DNA of 64,000 bases from Clostridia bacterium (GCA_017456905.1 JAFTIL010000013.1:1-64000), one strand, 5' to 3'. Counted from the stretch's first letter, positions 26,742-35,356 are shown. Notes: generated by a model from the letters alone, not told the origin. Numbers and translations: made by a program.

Positions 26742-26790
26742 GTTGACAAGTCAACAAAAACATTATACCACGGAAATGTTGTCTTGTCAA
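26742..26790 (-). promoter_or_regulatory. degV promoter with operator-like palindrome at +1
   Basis: Minus-strand TTGACA (26785-26790), 17-bp spacer, TATAAT (26762-26767). A perfect 14-bp palindrome GTTGACAAGTCAAC (26742-26755) covers the predicted start of transcription, a classic repressor position. Confidence 0.7.
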
Positions 26791-26879
26791 CAGTTTTTGA
26801 AAACAATTCCAAAGATCGGAAAATTGCCTGTTTGCATAGGGGAAAATACGGCATACAAGGAATATTTACAAATCGTCTA

Positions 26880-26908
26880 TTGATATTTCGGTTGTTTTGG
26901 GGTATACT
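26880..26908 (+). promoter_or_regulatory. Promoter of the yajC unit
   Basis: TTGATA (26880-26885), 17-bp spacer, TATACT (26903-26908). Confidence 0.7.
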
Positions 26909-26939
26909 GAGATGTAAATGAAAGGAAACTCTATCCATC

Positions 26940-27084
26940 GGAGGAAATAACGTGAAATTTCAGCAACTCTAAACCCAAGTATGCTGTTTCACGCAAAATT
27001 CTCCTCAAAAATGGGACCCAACCCATTTTTGCCTAACGGCACGATCGAGTTACCAAATTTATTTGTGCCGCCGTATGGCGGCGG
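26940..27084 (+). promoter_or_regulatory. yajC leader: micro-ORF and alternative hairpins
   Basis: GGAGG (26940-26944) lies 7 nt before a GTG opening a six-codon frame VKFQQL-stop (26952-26972). The micro-ORF lies mostly in one arm of a stem (GTGAAA-TTT-CAGCA with TGCTGTTTCAC, 26982-26992). Then come AAAAATGGG/CCCATTTTT (27007-27030) and CGGCAC/GTGCCG (27037-27042 with 27065-27070). The last competes with CCGCC/GGCGG (27068-27081), just upstream of the yajC GGAG. The layout resembles an attenuator; the function is inferred. Confidence 0.45.
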
Positions 27085-27097
27085 AATGGAGATTATG

Positions 27098-27412
27098 ATG
27101 AATTCACTTTTTCTTTTGACGGGTGATGCCGGCGGTAGCATCCTCATGATCGTCTTTACGGTTTTGATCTTCGTGGCAATGTATTTCTTTATGCTTCGCC
27201 CTCAGAAGAAGCAGGAAAAGGAAGCCGCTAAGATGAGAGACGAGCTGACCGTGGGTGATGAGATCACCACCATCGGCGGCATCATCGGTAAGGTCGTCAG
27301 CATCAAGGACGAGACCCTCGTGCTGGAGACCACCAAGGATCGCACCCGTATTCGTATCCTCAAGTCTGCCGTCAGCCGTGTGGACGTCAAGGCCGAGGAC
27401 GCTCAGGATTGA
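27098..27412 (+). CDS. yajC: Preprotein translocase subunit YajC
   Basis: Small membrane partner of the SecDF/YidC holotranslocon. Seen: 104 residues, one N-terminal membrane segment (ILMIVFTVLIFVAMYFFM), then the signature MLRPQKKQEKE, and an Sm-like tail with GDEITTIGGIIGKVV. ATG at 27098 sits 6 nt after GGAG; the ATG at 27095 is an alternative. secD and secF are not in the window. It is followed by a TIGR04086-type gene, a familiar pairing in Firmicutes. Confidence 0.93.
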   Translation: MNSLFLLTGDAGGSILMIVFTVLIFVAMYFFMLRPQKKQEKEAAKMRDELTVGDEITTIGGIIGKVVSIKDETLVLETTKDRTRIRILKSAVSRVDVKAEDAQD

Positions 27413-27498
27413 TCAGATTCTTTTGAAAAGATGTTCTATCTGCACCTCTTTCTGCATATGGTGGTACAAACCATAGATAACAGGACGGAGGTCTGCAC

Positions 27499-28026
27499 TT
27501 GAACATCTTTTCTTCTTCTCATCAAACAAGGTATGCCCGAAGAGGCAGTACGGCGGACCGCCGTAGATCCCGCACCGTCACGGAAGCTGAGGATGGCACC
27601 GAGGGCCGCTTGACCCAAGCGCTGACCGCTGCGCTGTTTTCACTTCCCGTTATGGCAGTCTTAGGGCTTGTGCTTTTGCTCATCGTTACCGCCGTAGCCT
27701 ACGCATCCCCCGACCCCGACAGTCTGACCACGCCCCTGTCCATGGGTGCTTTGGGGTTAACCGCCCTTCTTGGCGGTCTGGTGGCCGCCCGCAGAGGCGG
27801 TTCGCGTCCCTTGGTATGTGGGCTTTTGTCGGGACTCCTATTCAACGTCTTGCTTCTGGCACTCTCGCTGTTCTTTGGAGAGGATGCGCGTCAAAGCCTT
27901 ACCTTGGGGCTTTCGTCTCCTCTTTTATGGGGACTTCACGGCGCTGTGGTGCTGATAGCCGCTTTGGGAGGCAAGATTGGCGGTCGAAGGCCTCAAAAAA
28001 GCAAGCATGGGCAACACAGACGATAG
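27499..28026 (+). CDS. TIGR04086-type membrane protein
   Basis: A 175-residue protein with a basic N-terminal tail and four membrane segments with small-residue and proline patterns (about 48-70, 78-97, 104-124, 138-160). This, and the location next to yajC, match the TIGR04086/YrzE group of unknown function. The start is TTG at 27499 with GGAGG 7 nt upstream; no ATG fits. The basic tail KIGGRRPQKSKHGQHRR is probably cytoplasmic. Confidence 0.7.
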   Translation: MNIFSSSHQTRYARRGSTADRRRSRTVTEAEDGTEGRLTQALTAALFSLPVMAVLGLVLLLIVTAVAYASPDPDSLTTPLSMGALGLTALLGGLVAARRGGSRPLVCGLLSGLLFNVLLLALSLFFGEDARQSLTLGLSSPLLWGLHGAVVLIAALGGKIGGRRPQKSKHGQHRR

Positions 28027-28052
28027 GTTTTGGAAAGAAAGGAGCCTGTATT

Positions 28053-28259
28053 ATGGCAAAGATCAAGGAAGGACAAAGTGTTTCTCTGTCCGTGCTCCAA
28101 AGAAAAATGCTTCCCGCCATCACCCTGCCCATGGGTGAGGATTGCCCGACCGCCCTGCGTTATGCCTTGGCGAAATACGACGCGGGCATGGTGGCCGAGG
28201 CCTACGAGGGGCTCTACAATCTGTATCTTGAGGGAGCGCTGGAGGATCAGACCCCGTAA
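28053..28259 (+). CDS. Small conserved-looking hypothetical protein
   Basis: Not recognised. Sixty-eight residues, soluble, with ATG at 28053 preceded by AAAGGAGC 7 nt upstream. It is last in the yajC unit, 26 bp after the TIGR04086-type gene, and ends before a strong terminator. The strong start site and position support a real gene; function unknown. Confidence 0.65.
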   Translation: MAKIKEGQSVSLSVLQRKMLPAITLPMGEDCPTALRYALAKYDAGMVAEAYEGLYNLYLEGALEDQTP

Positions 28260-28279
28260 GGGTACAATCAACTAAAAAA

Positions 28280-28332
28280 ATGAGGCGTATGCAAGGGAAA
28301 ATGTTTTCATCCCCTTGCACCGCCTCTTTTTT
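28280..28332 (+). terminator. Terminator of the yajC unit
   Basis: Long stem: GAGGCG with CGCCTC and TGCAAGGG with CCCTTGCA, followed by T7. The downstream promoter's -35 box lies inside its 3' arm. Confidence 0.85.
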
Positions 28333-28343
28333 TATGCTATAAT
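28315..28343 (+). promoter_or_regulatory. Promoter of the beta-mannosidase operon
   Basis: TTGCAC (28315-28320), 17-bp spacer, TATAAT (28338-28343). It is nested in the preceding terminator. Confidence 0.65.
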
Positions 28344-28388
28344 AAACTATAATAGATCAAAGAATCTCCCCGCGAAAGGAGCTATCTC

Positions 28389-30860
28389 ATGAGAATTGAA
28401 CTGAAAGCTTGGACTTTAACCATCATCCCCCACAAGGAATACTGCGCCTCCGGATACCCCGAGCGAGGTGAATTCGGCCTTGTTTCGGGTCTTGGTGTCA
28501 CCATCCCCGCCGTTGTCCCCGGCAATTTCGAGCTGGACATGGTAAGAGCCGGGCTTTTGGACGATCCCTATTGGGGGTCGAACATTACCAAGCTCCGCGA
28601 GCTGGAGGATCGGCACCTGTTTTACCGTACCTCCTTTGATCTGCCTGCCATGGCGAAGAATGAGCTTTCCGTACTGAAATTGGAAGGCATTGACACGGTC
28701 TTCGATCTGTATATCAACGATGAGTGGGTATACGGCGGGGAAAATATGTTCATGTCCTATGAGATCCCTCTGAACAGCGATATGCCGCTGAAGCCCACGG
28801 GCAATGAGCTGATCGTACATATCCACCCCACCATGATCGAGGCACAGCGGAACGTGATCCCCCCCTCGGCGGGTATGTTCCCCTTCGGATACGCCTCCCT
28901 CTACGCCCGCAAGGCTCCCTCCTCCTTCGGCTGGGACATCCTTTGCCGTGCCGTGTCGGGCGGCTTGTGGCGGCCTGTCTACATTGAAACCGTCAAGACC
29001 CCCGCCATCCGTGAGACCTTCCTCTATACGCGCGCGGTCAACCCCGATCCCGCCGATCACACCCGCGGCTATGCCGAGCTGAACCTCTACTATGCCGTCG
29101 ATCTCGGCGGCCCCAATTACTATCCCTTTGACTGCAAAAAACACCCCGAAGAGCTGCCCAATGACTACACGATCACGGTGGAAGGTGTCTGCAACGATTG
29201 TACCTTCTCTTATACCGCCGACCTCTGGCACACCTGCGGGAATATCTTCATCCCCGTCCACGGAGCGTATCTGTGGTATCCCAAGAACGCGGGTCAGCCC
29301 TGGCTCTACGACGTGACCGTGACCTTGCGCGGCGACGGTGTCGTTGTGGATGAAAAGACCATGAAAACGGGCATCCGCACCGTGGAGCTGGATCGCACCA
29401 CCTTTGCGGGGGAGAAGGGGCAGTTCCGTTTTCTCATCAACCACAAGCCCGTGTTCGCTATGGGCTCCAACTGGGTGCCGCTGGATGCCTTCCACTCCCG
29501 CGATGCCGAAAGACTGCCAAAGGCCTTGGAGATGCTGGACGAGGCGGGCTGCAACATCATCCGCTGCTGGGGCGGTAACGTCTACGAGGATCACGCCTTC
29601 TTCGACTTCTGCGACGCCCACGGCATCATGGTCTGGCAGGACTTTGCCATGGGCTGTGCCATCTACCCCGTGGACGAGAAGATGCAGGACGCTCTCCGCG
29701 AAGAGGTGGATCATATCGTCAAGAAGCTCCGCAACCATCCCTCCCTCTGCCTCTGGGCGGGGGACAACGAGTGCGATTTCGCATGGTGGGGCTGGCACGG
29801 CATCCGCCGCGACCCTTCCGAGAATATTCTGACCCGTAAGATCATCCCCGACGTGCTTCGCCTGCAAGACTTCACCCGTCCCTACCTCCCCTCCTCTCCC
29901 TACCTGGATGAGGATGCCATCGAGGCCATGAAGCACCCCGAAAACATCGTCAGTATGCAGGGCACCGCCGACATTTCCGAGGATCACCTGTGGGGTCCCC
30001 GCGACTATTTCAAGGGCCCCTACTACCGCACCGCGGGCTGTCATTTTGCCTCGGAAACGGGCTACCACGGCTGTCCTGCGCCCGAAACCCTCAAGACCTA
30101 TATCCCCGAGGACGAGCTGTGGCCCATCTTCGATAAGGCCACCGAGGAGGATCCCTTTGCGGGTGACCCCAAGCCCTCCTGGTTCCTCCATCAGACCACC
30201 ATGGAGCTGAAGTACACGGGTAATTTCCACTACCGCATCCGCCTCATGACCAGTCAGGTACAGCATATGTTCACCGATACCCCTCGTGATCTGGCTACCT
30301 ACGCCAAGATGAGCCAGATCTCCCAAGCCGAGGCGTTCAAGTATTTCATCGAACGCTTCCGTACCGCCAAATGGCGCCGCACCGGTATCATTTGGTGGAA
30401 CCTTTTGGACGGCTGGCCTCAGATCTCGGATGCCGTGGTCAACTACGACTTCACGCCCAAACTGGCCTACCACTTCATCGGCCGTGTCCAAAAGCCTCTG
30501 CATATGGCCTTCGCAGACCCCGAAAACGGCGTCTTCACCCTCATGGGCATCAACGACACCCAAAAGAACGTAACCTTCACTTACACCGTGAAGGATGTGA
30601 CGGGACTGCCCGTAGATACCGACTTGAACACCGTCCCCGCCATCTTGTCGGGCGAGGTGACTGTCCCTGCGGATGCCGCTGCCCCCGCCGCCTCTTTGCC
30701 CGTGGAAGGTCTTGCCGATCGTTTCCTCTACATCGAATGGACGGCCAACGGCGAGCACGGAACGTCCCACTTCATCCTTGAGCCTGAGCATTTGAATTTC
30801 GATACGTATATGCAAGCGCTGACCCTCTGCAAGTTTGACGATTGGCACGGGTTTGACTGA
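28389..30860 (+). CDS. GH2 beta-mannosidase
   Basis: An 823-residue family-2 glycoside hydrolase. Seen: an N-terminal jelly-roll and immunoglobulin-like domains, then a TIM barrel with RCWGGNVYEDHAFFDFCDAH, IMVWQDFAMGCAIYP and LWAGDNECDF (acid/base Glu461). FASETGYHG carries the nucleophile Glu556, and WWNLLDGWPQISDAV follows. The RCWGGNVYE and WQDF motifs are those of beta-mannosidases rather than beta-galactosidases. There is no signal peptide, so it hydrolyses imported oligosaccharides in the cytoplasm. It is first in an operon with a ROK kinase, cyclase-family protein, SIS isomerase and DUF3737 protein. AAAGGAGC precedes the ATG. Confidence 0.9.
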   Translation: MRIELKAWTLTIIPHKEYCASGYPERGEFGLVSGLGVTIPAVVPGNFELDMVRAGLLDDPYWGSNITKLRELEDRHLFYRTSFDLPAMAKNELSVLKLEGIDTVFDLYINDEWVYGGENMFMSYEIPLNSDMPLKPTGNELIVHIHPTMIEAQRNVIPPSAGMFPFGYASLYARKAPSSFGWDILCRAVSGGLWRPVYIETVKTPAIRETFLYTRAVNPDPADHTRGYAELNLYYAVDLGGPNYYPFDCKKHPEELPNDYTITVEGVCNDCTFSYTADLWHTCGNIFIPVHGAYLWYPKNAGQPWLYDVTVTLRGDGVVVDEKTMKTGIRTVELDRTTFAGEKGQFRFLINHKPVFAMGSNWVPLDAFHSRDAERLPKALEMLDEAGCNIIRCWGGNVYEDHAFFDFCDAHGIMVWQDFAMGCAIYPVDEKMQDALREEVDHIVKKLRNHPSLCLWAGDNECDFAWWGWHGIRRDPSENILTRKIIPDVLRLQDFTRPYLPSSPYLDEDAIEAMKHPENIVSMQGTADISEDHLWGPRDYFKGPYYRTAGCHFASETGYHGCPAPETLKTYIPEDELWPIFDKATEEDPFAGDPKPSWFLHQTTMELKYTGNFHYRIRLMTSQVQHMFTDTPRDLATYAKMSQISQAEAFKYFIERFRTAKWRRTGIIWWNLLDGWPQISDAVVNYDFTPKLAYHFIGRVQKPLHMAFADPENGVFTLMGINDTQKNVTFTYTVKDVTGLPVDTDLNTVPAILSGEVTVPADAAAPAASLPVEGLADRFLYIEWTANGEHGTSHFILEPEHLNFDTYMQALTLCKFDDWHGFD

Positions 30861-30883
30861 TCTGTTATCTGAAAGGATACACC

Positions 30884-31858
30884 ATGAACCACTATCTCGG
30901 CATCGACATCGGCGGCACCAAATGCGCCGTCATTTTGGGAGACGAGCAGGGCAACGTCCTTGAAAAGCGCCGTTTCCCCACCACCACCGTCACCGAAACC
31001 CTTGAAAATATCATGGCCGCCGCCGACGAGCTGATGACCAAAGCTGAGGCTGACGGTCACAAGCCCCTGTCCATCGGCGTGTCCTGCGGCAGTCCCCTGG
31101 ATTCCAAGCGGGGCATCATCAAGGCACCGCCCAACCTCCCCGATTGGGTGGACGTACACATCACGGACATGCTCACCGAGCGTTTTTCCATCCCCGCCTA
31201 TCTCTGCAACGACGCCAACGCCTGCGCCTTGGCTGAGTGGCGGTTCGGTGCGGGCAAGGGTACTCGCAACATGATCTTTTGCACCTTCGGCACGGGATTT
31301 GGCGCAGGCCTGATCCTTGATGGCAAGCTATACGCAGGAACCAGCGACGACGCGGGAGAGATCGGCCACGTCCGTCTCGACCCCGAAGGTCCCGTAGGCT
31401 ACTACAAGGCCGGCTCGGTGGAGGGCTTCTGCTCGGGCGGAGGGCTTCGTCAACTGGGACAGCAATATGCGCTGGATGCCATCAAGGCGGGAAAATCGCC
31501 CTCCTACTGCCCCACCGAGGACGACCTACCTTCGGTCACCGCTCTTGCCTTGGCCAACGCCGCCCACGAAGGTGACCCTACGGCTTTGGCGGTTTGGAAC
31601 GATTGCGGCGAGCATCTGGGCCGCGCCATGGCCATCCTGATCGACCTTTTCAACCCCGAGTGCATCGTTATCGGCAGTATTTTTGCCCGCTCGGGTGACC
31701 TGCTCATCCCTGCCATGGAAAAGGCTTTGAAGCGGGAGGCTCTGCCCGCCGCCCTGGCCGCTTGCCGTATTCTCCCTGCTGCCCTCACCGAGACGGTGGG
31801 GGATCTGGCGGCGTTGACTATTGCCATAGAAGGAGTACGCCAAAGGAAAACTTCTTAA
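30884..31858 (+). CDS. ROK family sugar kinase
   Basis: A 324-residue ATP-dependent sugar kinase of the ROK group. Seen: the phosphate-binding LGIDIGGTKCAVIL, CNDANACALAEWRFG with the catalytic Asp, GTGFGAGLILDG, and GEIGHVRLDPEGPVGYYK. Odd: the usual ROK zinc motif CxCGxxGC after the GH is absent (replaced by SVEGFCSGGG), as in a divergent ROK subgroup. It is 23 bp after the beta-mannosidase with AAAGGA before the ATG, so phosphorylation of a released mannose-type or N-acyl sugar is likely; the substrate is not fixed. Confidence 0.88.
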   Translation: MNHYLGIDIGGTKCAVILGDEQGNVLEKRRFPTTTVTETLENIMAAADELMTKAEADGHKPLSIGVSCGSPLDSKRGIIKAPPNLPDWVDVHITDMLTERFSIPAYLCNDANACALAEWRFGAGKGTRNMIFCTFGTGFGAGLILDGKLYAGTSDDAGEIGHVRLDPEGPVGYYKAGSVEGFCSGGGLRQLGQQYALDAIKAGKSPSYCPTEDDLPSVTALALANAAHEGDPTALAVWNDCGEHLGRAMAILIDLFNPECIVIGSIFARSGDLLIPAMEKALKREALPAALAACRILPAALTETVGDLAALTIAIEGVRQRKTS

Positions 31859-31997
31859 TAAGAAGCTCCTCGCAAAGCTCGGGGCAAGCATGCCGAAGGC
31901 ATGACTTGCATTTCCTCCGGACTCCTTTCAAGAATTTTCAAAGCAAAAGGCTTGATCTTGCTTGATTGCTTTTCGATCAATTTGCCAAGGAGTGTCT

Positions 31998-32579
31998 ATG
32001 ATCTACGACATTACTCAACCCCTTTTCTCCTGCGCCGTTTTCCCCGGCGATCCCGCCCCAAAACGGGAAGTCCTGGCGGATATGGAAAAGGGAGATATCA
32101 TCAACCTCACCGCCTTCTCCATGTGTTCCCACAACGGCACCCACGTGGATGCCCCCGCCCATTTTATTAAGGACGGCAAGACCATAGATCAACTGGATCT
32201 TTCGGTTTTTGTGGGAGACTGCTACGTTGCCCGTCGCGAGGGAGACGTGACCGCAGAGGATGCCCGCCGCATCCTTGATATTGCCACCCCGATGGGTGCA
32301 TCCGAGCGAATCTTGATCGCGGGGAAAGCCGTGGTCACCGAGGCCGCCGCTCGTGTCTTTTCCGACGCAGGCATCAAGCTCCTTGGCAACGAGAGCCAGA
32401 CCGTAGGCCCCGAAGACGCCCCCATGCAGGTACATCTCATTCTTCTGGGTGCCGAGGTGGTGCTTCTGGAGGGCGTGGTGCTTTCCCGCGTGCCCGAAGG
32501 TAAATATTATCTCTCAGCCGCGCCGCTCAATCTGAACGGATGCGAGGGCGCGCCCTGCCGTGCCGTGCTGATCTCGTAA
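31998..32579 (+). CDS. Cyclase-family (PF04199, kynurenine-formamidase-like) hydrolase
   Basis: A 193-residue metal-dependent hydrolase. Seen: the family metal motif HxGTHxDxPxH as SHNGTHVDAPAHF near residue 45, YDITQPL at the N-terminus and the LLGNESQTVG segment. Characterised members are arylformamidases; others act on cyclic amides or lactones. In this sugar operon a lactonase or deformylase step is conceivable but speculative. The ATG at 31998 has AAGGAG 7 nt upstream. The 139-bp gap before it contains a CATGCC-GAA-GGCATG hairpin. Confidence 0.83.
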   Translation: MIYDITQPLFSCAVFPGDPAPKREVLADMEKGDIINLTAFSMCSHNGTHVDAPAHFIKDGKTIDQLDLSVFVGDCYVARREGDVTAEDARRILDIATPMGASERILIAGKAVVTEAAARVFSDAGIKLLGNESQTVGPEDAPMQVHLILLGAEVVLLEGVVLSRVPEGKYYLSAAPLNLNGCEGAPCRAVLIS

Positions 32580-32595
32580 AAGAAAGGAAGTTTCC

Positions 32596-33246
32596 ATGAC
32601 CATACATGACCTCATAAAGTCCCACCCCGCTCTCGCCGCCTGCCAACGCGAGATCGAGGCCGCGCGGGATCTCATCATCCATACGTACGAGCATGGCGGC
32701 CGCCTGCTCCTGTGCGGCAACGGCGGCTCCTGCGCTGATTGTGATCACATCACAGGGGAGCTGCTCAAGAGCTTTCTTGCACCCCGCCCCTTATCCGAAA
32801 CAGATTGTATGGCGTTGGCCAATGCTCTGCCCGAGGGAGAGTCAGATCCGGACCTCTATTTGCTGGCAGGTCTGCTTCAAGGTGGGCTGCCTGCCCTCTC
32901 CCTCCCCTCCCAAACAGCCCTTTTATCAGCCTTTGCCAATGACGTAGACCCTGCATTGGTCTACGCCCAACTCGTATGGGCGCAGGGAAGCATCGGTGAT
33001 CTGCTCTTCTGTCTGTCCACCTCGGGTAACTCCAAAAACGTGGTGCTGGCCGCCAAGGCCGCTCGCGCCAAGGGAATGTTTACCCTTGCTTTGACGGGTG
33101 AAGACGACTCCGAACTGTCCCGCCTTTGTGACGTGACGATCAAAGCCCCCGCCCGCGATACCTACCGCGTGCAGGAATACCACTTGCCCATATATCACTA
33201 TCTATGTGCCGCCGCTGAAGAACGCTTCTTCGGTGCCGAAGACTGA
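32596..33246 (+). CDS. SIS-domain protein, phosphoheptose-isomerase-like
   Basis: A 216-residue sugar-phosphate isomerase-type protein. Seen: CGNGGSCADCDHITGELLKS near residues 39-58, GDLLFCLSTSGNSKNV with the SIS phosphate-binding serines, and QEYHLPIYHYLC with the terminal histidines, all like GmhA. It probably isomerises a ketose/aldose phosphate made by the upstream ROK kinase; its role in LPS heptose is not implied in this organism. It is 16 bp after the cyclase-family gene with AAAGGAAG before the ATG. Confidence 0.83.
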   Translation: MTIHDLIKSHPALAACQREIEAARDLIIHTYEHGGRLLLCGNGGSCADCDHITGELLKSFLAPRPLSETDCMALANALPEGESDPDLYLLAGLLQGGLPALSLPSQTALLSAFANDVDPALVYAQLVWAQGSIGDLLFCLSTSGNSKNVVLAAKAARAKGMFTLALTGEDDSELSRLCDVTIKAPARDTYRVQEYHLPIYHYLCAAAEERFFGAED

Positions 33247-33261
33247 AAGGAGGTCACGTAC

Positions 33262-34098
33262 ATGAATATCATCCGTGATCTGATGCTCGACGAGGAGCGC
33301 GCTCTGTATGCCTTGACTGACACTCAAGTGATAAACTGCACATTTGATGGTCCCGCCGACGGCGAATCCGCCCTCAAAGAGAGCCGCCATAACCTTCTTC
33401 AAGGCTGTCATTTCCGTCTCCGCTACCCCCTGTGGCACGTGGTAGGCGGTCGCATGATAGATTGCGATATGAACGAGACCTGCCGCGCCGCTCTGTGGTA
33501 CACCTCGGATATGACCATCGAAAGCTCCGTCTTAGGCGGTATCAAAGCGCTTCGGGAATGTGACCGTATGACCCTCACAGGCTGTGACATCGTCTCCCCC
33601 GAGTTTGGTTGGCTCTGCCGTGATATCACTCTCCGCGCCTCCAAGCTGACTGCGGAGTATGCCTTTTTCGGTACCAAGTGCATGACCATTGACGGCCTCA
33701 CCATGAAGGGAAAATATTCCTTCCAATATGTGGAAGACGTGACCATTGAAAACTCGGTGCTGGACACCAAGGATGCTTTTTGGCACAGCAAGGGTGTCAC
33801 CGTCAGAAACAGCACCGTTAAAGGCGAATATCTCGGCTGGTACTCCGAGGATCTCACCCTCATCAACTGTCATATCGTCGGTACCCAGCCCCTCTGTTAT
33901 TGCAAAAATCTGACCCTCGTGGACTGTACCACTGAAGGCTGTGACCTGTCCTTTGAGAACAGCTCGGTAGAGGCTACGGTCAAGGGGCATATACATAGTG
34001 TCAAAAGCCCTGCCTCGGGCCATATCAAGGCCGACAGCATTGGGGAGATCGTATACGAAAAAGCCCCCACCGACGGGCAGGGGTGTGTGATTGAATGA
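33262..34098 (+). CDS. DUF3737 right-handed parallel beta-helix protein
   Basis: A 278-residue protein of the DUF3737 family. Seen: repeated short turns such as DMTIESSV, DRMTLTGC, DITLRASK, DVTIENSV, GVTVRNST, DLTLINCH and NLTLVDCT spaced about 18-20 residues apart, the pattern of a right-handed beta-helix. No catalytic residues are known to me for this family. It is last in the beta-mannosidase operon with AAAGGAGG before the ATG, 15 bp after the SIS gene. Confidence 0.85.
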   Translation: MNIIRDLMLDEERALYALTDTQVINCTFDGPADGESALKESRHNLLQGCHFRLRYPLWHVVGGRMIDCDMNETCRAALWYTSDMTIESSVLGGIKALRECDRMTLTGCDIVSPEFGWLCRDITLRASKLTAEYAFFGTKCMTIDGLTMKGKYSFQYVEDVTIENSVLDTKDAFWHSKGVTVRNSTVKGEYLGWYSEDLTLINCHIVGTQPLCYCKNLTLVDCTTEGCDLSFENSSVEATVKGHIHSVKSPASGHIKADSIGEIVYEKAPTDGQGCVIE

Positions 34099-34112
34099 TG
34101 ATAGAGGGACGA

Positions 34113-34284
34113 TATGGGGGAACTTTTTGAGAAAAGTTCCCCCATACCTCTTCAAAAACTTTAAATAAAAAAGTCTTTACTATCTCGGATATTTTAACAC
34201 TTGACCATACAATTCTCCTCTAAAACTTTATAAAAGTTTTAGAGGGGGTTCAAGGGGGAACCTTTTTCAAAAGGTTCCCTCTTG
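34113..34284. repeat. Convergent pair of dispersed hairpin-tail elements
   Basis: Left element (plus): a 15-bp stem TATGGGGGAACTTTT at 34113-34127 with 34132-34146, then tail CCTCTTCAAAAACTTT. Right element (minus): a 16-bp stem at 34251-34266 with 34269-34284, tail toward the left with AAAACTTTTATAAAG. They lie between convergent genes and probably terminate both transcripts. Confidence 0.75.
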
Positions 34285-34290
34285 CCGTAT

Positions 34291-35274
34291 TTAATCCTTC
34301 TTCAGATCATAGCTATACAGCCCATACCCGCTGAGCAGCTTGCCAAAAATGTACTTGTTGCAAGCGGACTCGTTGAGCACGTACAGACGGCCGTCGATAC
34401 AAAGGATACCCTCTGCCATGGGAGGCGCCTTGACCGTGTGGGTCAGGGAAGCGCTGTCCATGTAGACCAGCGGAACCTCCACGCCGTTCACGGTATAAGT
34501 GCCCTGCGCGGTCAGCTTCTCGGCATCGTACAGATACAGAATGGAAGAGTTGACGCTCCAAGAGGTAGACAGCGCCACTTCGCCTGTGTCGGTGACGCAG
34601 AAGCCTTGCACACGGTTGGGGGTGGAAATGGCGGCCACGGGGGTAGGATCGATGCCCAAGGGCTGGGTAGCATCCAAACGGAAAACGGTGATCAGCGAGG
34701 TGTTCTGATCACCCGCAGGTGTGGTCAAACGCTGTTCCTCGGGGGTTTCGTAGCTGACAGGCTCGTAAAAGGTGCCTGCCAAAATATAGTCGCCGTGGAT
34801 GTAGCACCAAGCGGGATCAAGATGTGTGGCTACCTCGCCGATCTTGACAAGCTCATTCTTGCCCGACATCAAATCGTCCAAGCGATACACGTTCAGCCCT
34901 GCGTCGCTTGTGACATACAGGAACTGATCAAAATGAGACACGCCGCCGGTGTGACCCATGTGGTCGGAGCCGTCCTCTTCTTTCATAAGAGCATAAGAGG
35001 CCTTGCCGTTCTTGTCAATGAGATAAACGCGGGAAGCGGTGTCGTCGGACATATAGCCGCACATGAGGAAGGATTCCTTCTCGGCGATATAGTCAAAGCC
35101 TTGGGGGACGCAGTTGTCGTTAAGGCCAGGGATGGTGAACTCGCGGTCAGCCTTGGCGTAAAAGCTACCGTAAACGATCCGCTCGCCTACCTTGATCAGC
35201 AGGAGAAGGGCGATGAGTGATGCTAAAATGATGGCTATGATCATTACGATTTTTCTCACGATCTTGTTTTTCAA
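34291..35274 (-). CDS. Membrane-anchored extracytoplasmic protein, propeller-like
   Basis: Not assigned to a family. Seen: 327 residues with one N-terminal membrane segment (IVMIIAIILASLIALLLLI), then an extracytoplasmic region of recurring beta-type strands (FLMCGYMSD, FLYVTSDAGLNVYRLDD, YILAGTFYE, ILYLYDAEKL, GILCIDGRLYVLNE). These suggest a beta-propeller or repeat sensor domain. The start is a TTG at 35274 with AAAGGAGG 7 nt upstream. It lies downstream of the VanY-like gene but is separated from it by a terminator. Confidence 0.68.
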   Translation of the reverse strand: MKNKIVRKIVMIIAIILASLIALLLLIKVGERIVYGSFYAKADREFTIPGLNDNCVPQGFDYIAEKESFLMCGYMSDDTASRVYLIDKNGKASYALMKEEDGSDHMGHTGGVSHFDQFLYVTSDAGLNVYRLDDLMSGKNELVKIGEVATHLDPAWCYIHGDYILAGTFYEPVSYETPEEQRLTTPAGDQNTSLITVFRLDATQPLGIDPTPVAAISTPNRVQGFCVTDTGEVALSTSWSVNSSILYLYDAEKLTAQGTYTVNGVEVPLVYMDSASLTHTVKAPPMAEGILCIDGRLYVLNESACNKYIFGKLLSGYGLYSYDLKKD

Positions 35275-35356
35275 GGGAAAGCCTCCTTTATTTGAATGGG
35301 TTCGTGTATAGCATAACACAGATCTTTTGATTTGTCAACCTTTTTATTTTTGGAAT

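Noticed and set aside
26952..26972. Secretion-monitor arrest peptide before yajC
   Set aside because: Six codons are too short for a nascent chain to engage the translocon; kept only as a possible translated leader.
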